Source of the DNA: Portunus trituberculatus
Taxonomy: Eukaryota > Arthropoda > Malacostraca > Decapoda > Portunidae
Direction: 5' to 3'
NCBI RefSeq assembly: GCF_017591435.1
Contig: NC_059296.1
Coordinates: forward strand, 31,618,425-31,682,424
DNA: 64,000 bases
Of this stretch, positions 34,545-64,000 are shown in pieces. Below the pieces are notes generated by a model. It ran no database searches. It saw only the letters and a list, made by a program, of their open reading frames with translations, and was not told where the DNA came from. How positions within the stretch are numbered: position 1 is the stretch's first letter; every line of letters begins with the position of its first letter. Position numbers and translations under genes: made by a program.

Positions 34545-34850
34545 GCCACACTCACCATCACCAATCATCACAAGCCACCACTCACCATTCACTGTCACCA
34601 CTCACTATTCACCATCACCCACCATTTACCACTCATCACAACTCACTATTCACCATTCATTGTCACCACTCATCATTCACCATCATCACTCATCATGACT
34701 CCCAACTCATCATTAATACTAGCACACACCACTCACCATTCACCGTAACCAGCACTCATCACTCACCATTCACCGTCACTACTTACCAGGGCAGGCACAG
34801 ATTCACCATTCATCATCACCACTCACCATCACTAGCACTCACCAGGACAG
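34545..34850 (+). repeat. Degenerate CACTCACCATTCAC-type minisatellite
   Basis: Irregular repeats of CACTCACCATTCACC and CACTCATCATTCACC, with variable unit length. Low complexity and no gene. Confidence 0.85.
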
Positions 34851-34904
34851 GTATAGACTTAGTCTGACTCACAGGCAGTCTTCACTCCAGACCTGACCAC
34901 CTGA

Positions 34905-36510
34905 ACCCAATGACTCCAATATTTAAAAAAGGTAGGAAGGATGATGCAAATAATTATAGACCGATCAGTTTAACTAGTATAGTATGTAAGATACTAGAGA
35001 AAATCATTAAGGGTAGTATTTGGGAGCATTTAAATGAGAATAGATTAATTAGAGATACCCAACATGGCTTTAGATCAGGGAGGTCCTGTCTTACAAATTT
35101 GCTCGATATCTTAGAATATATTACCAAGGAGTTAGATGATGGAAATAGCATAGATGGTATATATCTAGATTTTAGCAAGGTGTTTGATAAGGTACCACAT
35201 AGGAGGCTAGTGTACAAATTGAGACTACATGGGATAGGGGTAGGTTAGTTGATTGGATTAGTGAATGGCTTTCTGATAGGAAACAGAGAGTAGTATTAAA
35301 TGGGGCAATGTCTGAGTGGAAGGAAGTGGTTAGTGGGTACCCCAAGGATCAGTGCTAGGACCTCTTCTTTTCTTGGTGTACATTAACGATTTAGATATAG
35401 GAATTAGTAGCAAAGTATCAAAGTTTGCAGATGATACTAAGATAGCATGTGCAGTACAGGGTGAAAAGGACAATTACAGAATACAACGAGACCTGGACAG
35501 GCTGATAGCATGGGCAGACAGGTGGCAGATGGAGTTTAATTCTAAAAGTGTCAGGTTATGCATTTAGGTAAAGACAACACAAACTTTAGCTATGAGATGG
35601 AGGGATGTTGGCTAGAGGCAGTAGAGGAAGGAAAGGATTTAGGAGTAGTGATAGACAGGACTATGAAATTTTCAAAGCAATGTTTAGAAGCAAGAAATAG
35701 GGCAAATAGGATCCTGGGTTTTATAAATAGAAATGTTAGTTATAAAAGTAAGGAAGTGGTGCGTAGCTTATATAATTCCTATGTTAGGCCCCATTTAGAG
35801 TATTGCATACAGGCCTGGTCACCCCATTATAGGCAGGATATCAACATGTTAGAAGCAGTTCAGAGAAGAGCAACTAGGATGATACCAGCATTAAAGCGCC
35901 TGGAGTATAGAGATAGATTAAAGGAATTAAACATGTTTTCATTTGAGAGGAGATGTATAAGAGGGATATGATAGAGTTATTTAAAATGTTCTCAGATACA
36001 AACTACATAGATGTGAGATCTTTCTTTACCTTAGAGGAGGGAAGTAGGACTAGAAATCATGGCAGGAAGATTAGAAAGCAAGGCTGCAGGTTAGATATAA
36101 GAAAATATTTCTTTAGTCATAGGGTGGTAGACTTCTGGAATGCATTGCCAGAGAGGGTTGTAAATAGCACTAGTTTGACAATGTTTAAAAACAGATTAGA
36201 TAAGCACTTAAATTTATTAGATTTATAATTATGTATAGCGCTGCATGATAGTTTTTATAAGAAATTTACTATAGTTAAACAAGACATGATCCCCATGTAT
36301 GGGGATCACAGATTGTAGAGGAATTCGCTGCAGGACTTAGCCCTGTTAATGGGCCAAATATTTAGAATTAGTATATAATGTATTGTGTACTTGTAAGTGT
36401 ATCTTTAAGTACTGATGACGAGGTCGCTGTGCGACTGATACAGGATAACCTAGATGGGCCCTGGTGGCCCTTTGTTATCCTATTATTTATGTCATGTTAT
36501 GTTATGTAAG
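34905..36510 (+). mobile_element. LINE-D, 5'-truncated CR1-like retrotransposon with TTATG tail
   Basis: Starts inside RT and runs through the ORF2 stop at about 36228 into a 3'UTR (about 280 bp) ending in TCATGTTATGTTATGT, a short tandem 3' tail rather than poly(A), as in CR1-clade LINEs. The 3'UTR includes the small palindrome ATCCCCATGTATGGGGAT. It is not flanked by microsatellite. Coding sequence is better preserved than in LINE-A. Confidence 0.88.
34910..36228 (+). pseudogene. LINE-D ORF2: reverse transcriptase and C-terminus, frameshifted
   Basis: RT motifs: TPIFKKGRKDDANNYRPISL, HGFRSGRSCLTN, YLDFSKVFDKVPHRR, QCLGPLLFLVYIND after a frameshift, KFADDTKIA (FADD at 35424-35435) and WQMEFNSK. 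C-terminal: LGVVIDRTMKFSKQC, RPHLEYCIQAWSPHYR, VQRRATRMIPALK, and RKYFFSHRVVDFWNALPE to the end. Frame shifts near 35245, 35340, 35562 and 35950. Confidence 0.88.
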
Positions 36511-37380
36511 AGTGACACTGGACCAGGGGACAGCAGTGGACCTAGAGGCTAGCCCACCACGACCGTCACGTATGGACCTCACCACACCATCAACTCATCG
36601 CCTAACTGTGCCTGCCAATGCTAACAAGTATTCATTTTTATTCATTTATATTTTTTTTATTTCATTCTGTGTCGTTTTAAATCATTCCGATTACTTTCTC
36701 AACAAAAAATGTGGTTTTCATTACAGGCAAAGGGGACGAAGGATTTATCACACTAACTACCTCAGAGATTGTCAAAATAAAAGCACCTCACTCACTGTTG
36801 TTGTTGTGGTAGTGGTGGTGGTTGAGTAGGGGGATGGAGGAGGAGACGGGGTGAATTTGATCTTGATCTTGATGATACAGCTTAGGTATTTCAATAACTG
36901 CAGAGAAAGCTAAAAACAATGAGATAAATACTTGAAATGTTAGAGTGTCTACCCTTCCACTAATCTTTATATCATAGGTACCATATTTCCTCCGAAAACT
37001 CCTCCATTACCAAACTCTACATCTTCCATTCCACCTTTCTTTACCTCATTCCTTCCAAGAGCTCCTTCATTGCCCAAAACCACCTCAAGTCTTACGTTCT
37101 ACATCTTATATAGATACCACTTTACCTCCTTCCTTCGTTTAGCAGATTGGAACTCTACGGTATCATCAACTACATCCTGTGTTATGGTCTTCACTTGGGA
37201 TTGACAACCTAACTGCATTTGCTCAAAAGTATTAAAGCACAAGTTTATGGTGATGCCACATTAGCCAACCATCATATCATCTAATGGATTCTCTAAGAGC
37301 TGTTTTGGTTGGAGGCGCCACTTGATTCTAGATGGGGTTCTTCACATCTAGGTTAGAAAAATTTTGCATACCACTTTCCA
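36511..37380. other. No recognisable gene
   Basis: AT-rich sequence after LINE-D, with a short GTTGTTGTGGTAGTGGTGG run near 36796. No exon or repeat family is evident. Confidence 0.5.
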
Positions 37381-37381
37381 G

Positions 37382-37397
37382 CACACACACACACACC
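37382..37397 (+). repeat. Short (CA)n at 5' edge of LINE-A copy 5
   Basis: Eight CA units directly before the LINE-A fragment. Confidence 0.9.
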
Positions 37398-37690
37398 AAG
37401 ATAGTCAATGGCATTCAAAAGATGGACAAAAAAGACCTACACTGGCCAGTGACAGAAGAAAATAGGACAAGAGGACGTACGTAAAGATTAGGATGGGGAT
37501 ATTGAAAAAAAAAAACAGTTTTCCACATAGAACGGTGGAAAAAGTGGAATGCATTTAGTGATGAAGTTGTTGCACCACATAATGTGCATAACTAAAGAAA
37601 AATTGGATATATATGAAGACATGGAGACAGGATACTATGAGCCTACTCAAACCCCGTACAAGACAAATAGGTAAATCCAACTATAAGTAA
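37398..37690 (+). mobile_element. LINE-A copy 5, 3' fragment next to (AC)8
   Basis: Frames with KIVNGIQKMDKKDL, NSFPHRTVEK and EDMETGYYEPTQTP match the C-terminus of copy 2 (FKIVHGVDILDRENL) and the 3'UTR of copy 1. The tail is AAATAGGTAAATCCAACTAT. The 5' truncation abuts AC; no AC run follows the 3' end. Confidence 0.8.
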
Positions 37691-37699
37691 GTACCACAG

Positions 37700-38592
37700 C
37701 ATCCCTAGCTCGCGCCAGACCCGTTCTTTCACCGTGCATCCAAGTGATTAAGGGTGTTTTGCGAGTATTTTGTAGGTGTTTGCAGGTATTTAAGGGTTCT
37801 TTGTTTTGGAACAGGTGGATAGGTGGAAAATCATGTGGGAGGGAGAGGAAAAGGAGATGGAGGAGGATGAGAAATTAGTGAAAAAAAAGAAAAACAAAAA
37901 AGAGGAAGAAAAAAAAAAAAGGCTCCACATCACGATTTTATCCTCGTTTATTATTGGAGTTTGCTTTGTTTTTTTATTTTATTTATTGATAGGAATGTAA
38001 CTCAAGTTATAACATGTAATAAGACCGTGTCTAGACTTGCTGTTTGGTTTTGTAACTTTTGTTTCTCGTGGAAGTACCAAATATCGGTATTCTATACCAT
38101 AATTTTAATTAATTATTATTTTATTTTTTAGTAATTAGCACGCCTAGGATTGTGTTGGTGCTTCATATAAGACTCCCAATCTTTCATACCTTTCCCTGGT
38201 TAGCTTTGGAACTCCCTGCCTTTTTTTGATATTTCCATCTTGCTAAGACTTTTCTTCTTTTATGAGGGAGGTTTCAAGACATTTGTCCTTGACTTGCCTA
38301 ATTTTTTTTTTTTTTTATCTTTAAGGGAACGGACATTCAGGTTGGCTTTTTTTTTTTTTTTTTTTTTTTTCTCCACCCTTCACCGGCTTTCTGTCTTGCA
38401 TAGAAAAATAAAAGTAAATAAATTGAGGGCTTTTTATTTACATGTTTTCCAATATTATATCAGATGTTAGTAAAGATATCTGTAATTTTTATAGTTAATA
38501 ATTATATGGCAATACTAATCTTAATTCATGTTAAGGGTATAGATGGCATGATTTTTTTCAACATTAGAAAGTATATACATTGGTAGATATTA

Positions 38593-38594
<2 letters not shown>
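37700..38594. other. No recognisable gene; A- and T-rich tracts
   Basis: Contains purine-rich (about 37830-37920) and poly(T) (38349-38370) tracts. A short open frame here is low-complexity Lys/Glu and is not credible as a gene. Confidence 0.5.

Positions 38595-38667
<73 letters not shown>
38595..38667. repeat. (TA)n microsatellite
   Basis: Pure AT run. Confidence 0.97.
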
Positions 38668-38670
<3 letters not shown>

Positions 38671-40351
38671 ATATACCAAAAGGTTCTCAATTCAATGTTG
38701 GAAGAATATGGGTCAAATTTCACAATAAACTCCAAAACTGAAAAAAGATTAATATAAGATGATGACCAATGTCTTTGTTAAGATGTTTTCCTGAGGCCTA
38801 TCAAAAGTAGCTCTGCAAAATATGGAGTGGTTCTTGGGAGTACTTAGAAAGGAAGTGAATGTTTGATGAAAATAAATGACTTCTGACATTTTTTCCTCAC
38901 CCTCCACCATTACTCTCTCTTTTTAAGTAATCCTTCACTGCCATAGCCATTGTACCTCTCTGACCTCCAGCCTACCCTGAAGACTTACACAACACACACA
39001 CCAAGCAGCTACTCACTCACTGCCTCAATTATCTCAGCTTAATTTCACTATACTAAAGCCATTATCTCTGCTCCGTCTCTGCCACATTCTTTGTTCATAT
39101 TCTCATACCATGTGTTCTAGTATTTCATTCCTGTCTCCATCACACATTTAGCACTCTTTCCTGCTGGACTCAGTTATTAGTACCAGGAATGCTTGATTTG
39201 TATGTCTTAATTGTTTAGCTTTCACAACAGTGAGGCACAATAAGAGGTTAAAGCTAACACCAATCAACACCATTGATCAATAACCCACGCTGGCTGCTGA
39301 CTTTAATACAACATGCATAGACCATTCGTCTTTCAGAGGAGGCTTAAAATCAAACATATAAGGAATTTTTACTAAATTTAATGACTAGAATGCTATTTGG
39401 TTTATGTGTAAGGTCACTTTTTTCCAGATCTATTGGAGATTACAGAACCTTATGAGGTACATGCAAATGATTTCTACAATTTTTTTTTTTTTTTCTCCAT
39501 TACTGCACACTATTGTACTTCATTTCCTGTAATGTAGCTGCCTGGTTATTTGAGATTAATAATTTGCAATGATCATAATGTTTGTATCCTGCATCATTAA
39601 TTTCTTAACCATTACATAGGTAATCCACAGAAAACAAGACAAATAATGTGAAGAAGTGGATCTTGGGGTAATTCATCACTCTGATAGTTGAAAACAACAC
39701 AATAACACTGCCACCTGGTAAATAACACATCAAATTTTCAATCTGAATCAGTTTACAAATGAATGTGTTGTGGCTCACAAACTTTCACTCTTCCTTGCAA
39801 GTATCCCTCAGTACATTTCTATTCTTATAAACTTCTTTTCTCATTTCTTTCATTACATTCAACTCATGAGACTTACATTCTTTCTTCACCAGACACCATT
39901 ACTATACCATTGCCAAAATATTCTTTAATCTTCTGACCAATTGTTTTTGAGCACAGCAGATACAGTAATTCTCTCTTTCCTGTACAGCACTGTATATAAA
40001 ATTCTTAAATCCTTATGCTCATACTACAAGGATAACTAGATACATTTTATAACCATATAACAATAATAAAGATCACAACTTTGTGCCTTTGTTGTTGATT
40101 TTCTATTTCTTAAAAGTCTACTTTATACTACCCTCACTCAATTAATATGCCTTTCTTCTAACCAAAAATACTATAGTTACTTATTCAAACTTTACCCTAA
40201 GAGACTAATTCTCATGTCAATGCCCTCAAATATTTGTGCAATTACTTTTGCATGAATAAAAGTAATAAGATCATTTGACAAAAGGAAGGAAAGAAAGTAA
40301 TGAGGTGAAGGAAACATAAACACTAACATTTTGCCAAGTTGTAATATTAAG
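38668..40351. other. No recognisable gene
   Basis: About 1.7 kb of AT-rich sequence with dense stops in all frames. Nothing recognised. Confidence 0.5.
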
Positions 40352-40541
40352 AGCCAAATATCAGAAGAAAAGTACCATTAAGCTGAATATGAAAATGATG
40401 AAGGACAGAGAATGGGAGCCAAATATCAGAAGAAAAGTACCATTAAGCTGAATATGAAAATGATGAAGGACAGAGAATGGGAGCCAAATATCAGAAGAAA
40501 AGTACCATTAAGCTGAATATGAAAATGATGAAGAACAGTGG
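40352..40541 (+). repeat. 65-bp tandem repeat, 2.9 copies
   Basis: Units start AGCCAAATATCAGAAGAAAA at 40352, 40417 and 40482, with a period of exactly 65 bp. The first two units are identical; the third diverges in its last ~12 bp. Confidence 0.95.
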
Positions 40542-41468
40542 TGGGAAGGTCATGCTGCACGAAAGGAAGGATCCAAGGCTGGAAAGAGAAGAAGCTGGAG
40601 GTGTTAGACAAAAAAAAAACATTGAGGCAGGGCATGGAGAGTGAGATGAATTAAAGTGTACATGGAAGGAAGGTCTGATGTCTCTATTAACTACAATGAT
40701 ACTGATGAGACATCCTGAAATATTCTGGTCACCTGTAGATATAGAAGGGACAAAAGATGGGAGTGAATGAATGGGACAAGTGCCTTACATGGAAGAGAAT
40801 GGTACCTGTGAAACGGAGGGAAGAGTCTGGTGGTAGTGTCAAAGACAGACTTAGTGGGAGAATAAAGGTATATAATAACATTAGTTTGCACCAAGTGTGG
40901 ACGGGTGTAGTGGAGACTTTCCTGTAACAATAGTTTTTTAGAGCTTCCAAAAAGAAATGTTAGAATATTTAGATACGGTATGTATAGATATACACGTATG
41001 TATAAGAATGATGTGTTATCTAATTATACTTATGACTTATAACAATCCATTTTACCTCAGGACTGAATTATTAAAAATAGTATGCTTCAGATCTATTAAG
41101 ATTTAAAATTTGTAAAAAATATTATTTTGATGAACCTATAAGAATCTATGAGAGAAATATACTTATACAATAGTATAAAAATGTCTAATACTTAAACTAT
41201 TTATAGCTATATTGTTGCATACAACAAAGATGAATTCTAAGTTGTCAGTCATATCTCATGTAATTCAAATTACTTGCCATTAGTTTTCATAACATTTGAC
41301 GATTTTTACAGAATATATTAAGCTGGAAAACTTCAGTGCTAAAGGCAGTAAAAATATATACATACCAGCTTAACTATTACAAAATATTGCATACATTTAG
41401 AGGCACACTGGAACTGGTTGAACATATATCTATCAAAACTGTTCCACAGTCAGTTTAGGTTTCTTTTT

Positions 41469-41471
<3 letters not shown>
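40542..41471. other. No recognisable gene
   Basis: AT-rich sequence downstream of IFT122. Open frames on the minus strand at 40691-40950 have no familiar motif. Confidence 0.45.

Positions 41472-41536
<65 letters not shown>
41472..41536 (+). repeat. (GA)n microsatellite
   Basis: Pure AG run. Confidence 0.98.
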
Positions 41537-41540
<4 letters not shown>

Positions 41541-41871
41541 AAAGAGGAAAGATAAGGAAACATTTGGATGACAAACTCAGCAACATTACTTGATAAATAT
41601 TTCACTGACAATGCTTGTTCTAGCAATGTGTGAGACAATGAATCTAACATCTTCCATTACAATGTTTAAATCTTCTTTATCATTTTAAGAGTGACAAGAA
41701 GCAAAAAAGTTCTTTTTAAAAATCTTTAAGCATGGACTATAAAGAACACAGAATGCTAATTAGGTATATGCAACACTCAACTTTCCATGGTAAGAAAGGC
41801 AGGCGTGAAATGCCTCAGTGCTGTCATTGTGGCAGCGAAGTAGTGGGTGCACCCACACGTACGAGCACACA

Positions 41872-41873
<2 letters not shown>

Positions 41874-41934
<61 letters not shown>
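41874..41934 (+). repeat. (CA)n microsatellite
   Basis: CA run with no adjoining retrotransposon; a useful contrast to the LINE-flanked arrays. Confidence 0.97.
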
Positions 41935-42623
<689 letters not shown>

Positions 42624-42976
42624 TAAGATAGATTTGTCAAAAGTTTTTTTAAACATAAAATGTATAACAAATCTTTGTATTAGAACATATGCCAAATTTA
42701 ATGTGGTAATGTCCAAACCACCAGGTGACACAAGAATTGAGTGAAGGAGCATTCTTCAAAAAAAAAAAAATAATAAATAAATAAAAAATTCAATAAATAA
42801 AAAATAATAAAAATTTTTGTTTACTGACATGGTCATAAAGTACAAATTCATCTTAAAGAAATCTATTGATTTTTATCCTTCTTTGCTTGAGTACTAGATT
42901 TGTTGACATGAATACTCGTACTACAGCACTTCTTAGGTTATTCGTGACTCAATTCAATTCCTTAATATCACAAGTC

Positions 42977-43060
42977 TCATGAATTATAGAACACTTTTTC
43001 CATCAGTTCAAGGAGGCCACTCCTCTCCTGCGAGTCTTCATAATCTGATGAGGTAGGTAC
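42977..43060 (-). CDS. Candidate alternative last exon of IFT122
   Basis: On the minus strand a pyrimidine-rich tract with CAAACAG precedes an 84-nt open stretch beginning VPTSSDYEDSQERSGLLEL and ending FYNS-stop. It is in phase 0, the phase left by IFT122 exon 22, so it could replace exon 23 and remove the last CxxC. It resembles no family I know. Without transcript data this is only a possibility. Confidence 0.25.
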   Translation of the reverse strand, partial: VPTSSDYEDSQERSGLLELMEKVFYNS

Positions 43061-43274
43061 CTGTTTGAAGGAGGAGGAGGCTACTGCAATAAAAGAAAAA
43101 TGGCAGGAACAGCCTTAAAAAACCCCATGGCCAAAATATAGTCATGTTCTGATTTTTGGAATGCTTCACTACTATTATACAAATACAAGCAGCAGACACA
43201 GAAAGGTATACTATACACTTGACTCTAAAATGTTGAAATGAGTGATGGTGTACAAACTCCAACGTAGTTACATA

Positions 43275-43280
43275 TTTATT
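43275..43280 (-). promoter_or_regulatory. Possible IFT122 polyadenylation signal (AATAAA)
   Basis: TTTATT on the plus strand is AATAAA on the minus strand, about 130 nt after the IFT122 stop codon. Confidence 0.45.
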
Positions 43281-43410
43281 TTGTGTTTTAAGTGAAGGTA
43301 TTGTTGTGGGTTGATAGAATACAGTGAAGAAATTTCCTACCATTAAAGTTATTCATACCTGTCAGTTATTTTCACTTGCACTTCAAACACATGCACCCAT
43401 TACTAAGTGT

Positions 43411-63113
<19,703 letters not shown>

Positions 63114-64000
63114 CTGAGGGAGAAAAATACAAGAGTAATTATCAACAACTTTCCTCTGTAAGAAGTGAAGAGAAATTATGTGCGTCAAGGCAATGTGTTG
63201 TACAAGATAACTAATATGCATATACATGAGGACAGCCATGGGAGCTGATGAATTGCAAAACCACTGGAGTGGCTTGGAACTGAACCTTTGGCAAGTGACT
63301 TCTGGAAGAGGGCACATTAGTGGTATGGCCAAAGAGTGATCACCATTGTCCAAGCTAATTTCAGCTAGACTTTATTGTCCTACTACAAAAATAAATAAAA
63401 TAAAAAAATTACTCAGGTAATCTTGGGTGATTATCTTCTGTGAGAAAAAAGAGTGTAATATTGGCGATAGTCAATCTGTAATGAATGTACTCTCACTCTC
63501 TCTCTCTCTGGTACAAGTAACACCTGTAACAAACAGTGTCTTACTACATCAATCATGGTTGCTGTCTTATATCAACTAGTATATTAATTTGGGCACATTT
63601 TAAGATCAAATATTAACTTCTGTCTAAATTTCAATTAACTACTATTGTGTTCCAAGCAATAAATTACAATGTAAAAACTTTAACAACAATTTCTTACACT
63701 CATCGTTAACTGAGTAATCTGTGTGTGAACTAAAGTGAAAACCAACAAGTATCTAAGACCTTCTATCATGTATTTAATTAATAACACCAACACTCTCACA
63801 CTCTACCCAACACATCAACAGAGATGGCGTGACAAAAGCTTCATAATAGATGTAATTAGAAAGTACTGAGCATAAACCTTGATCAATGCCACAGAATAAT
63901 ATGAAATGTGATAAAGTTCTTTGTAGACTTCACCCTTTCACTGCCAGATACTTGCTTCTCCAATAGCCATCTACTACCATACAACTTTAAGGCACTTCTT
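63114..64000. other. Intron upstream of IFT122 exon w1
   Basis: No further IFT122 exon could be recognised up to the window end. The preceding exon, expected to encode the SSDFGLWSPEQK-type blade, should lie to the right. Only a short CT run (about 63495-63510) stands out. Confidence 0.55.

Noticed and set aside
37806..38000. Lys/Glu-rich ORF with a hydrophobic tail
   Set aside because: Low-complexity A-rich sequence next to a LINE remnant, with no conserved motif or splice context.

Overview
The window is animal nuclear DNA: genes split into short exons with GT..AG introns, very long AC, AG and AT microsatellites, and many nested non-LTR retrotransposons, SINEs and pogo/Tigger-type DNA transposons. 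The style of the LINE proteins and the microsatellite load suggest a decapod crustacean, probably a crab. That placement is inference from repeat style, not a species identification.

Three host genes are recognised, all on the minus strand. (1) Bases 642-763 hold the first coding exon of ribose-phosphate pyrophosphokinase (PRPS); the rest lies beyond the left edge. (2) Bases 24250-32458 hold a complete nine-exon ZGPAT gene (CCCH zinc finger, Tudor-like segment, G-patch, C-terminal coiled coil). Its exons join without a phase break into 1635 coding nt, or 544 residues. (3) Bases 43411-63113 hold 23 consecutive exons of IFT122, the WD40/TPR subunit of the ciliary IFT-A complex. They join in phase into 3219 nt (1072 residues plus stop), and only the first part of the N-terminal propeller lies beyond the right edge.

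Bases 3200-23550 are almost wholly mobile DNA. A CR1/Jockey-like LINE family ('LINE-A') and a tRNA-derived SINE ('SINE1') sit in (AC)n tracts, always with AC on the element's sense strand. The tract from 3221 to 11440 contains SINE1, LINE and LINE in series. The tract from 17591 to 22122 contains the same order on the minus strand. A second LINE family ('LINE-C', YADD-type) has a long copy between two (TA)n arrays at 12888-15243 and pieces in introns of both ZGPAT and IFT122. A third LINE ('LINE-D', TTATG-tailed) lies at 34905-36510. Pogo/Tigger-like elements occur at 4860, 11439, 15317, 16833, 25574 and 45827, several inside (TA)n arrays or nested in other elements. A hAT-like element with an 8-bp target duplication lies in an IFT122 intron at 54166-55557.

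Other structure includes a 2.4-kb 30-bp minisatellite with a 530-bp higher-order repeat in an IFT122 intron, a near-perfect 266-bp inverted repeat at 46270-46535, a LINE copy with an exact in-place internal inversion, and several short tandem duplications. Bases 945-3200, 36511-43410 (apart from simple repeats and one LINE remnant) and 63114-64000 show no recognisable gene.

The most unusual signal is the apparent (AC)n-microsatellite target specificity shared by LINE-A and SINE1.
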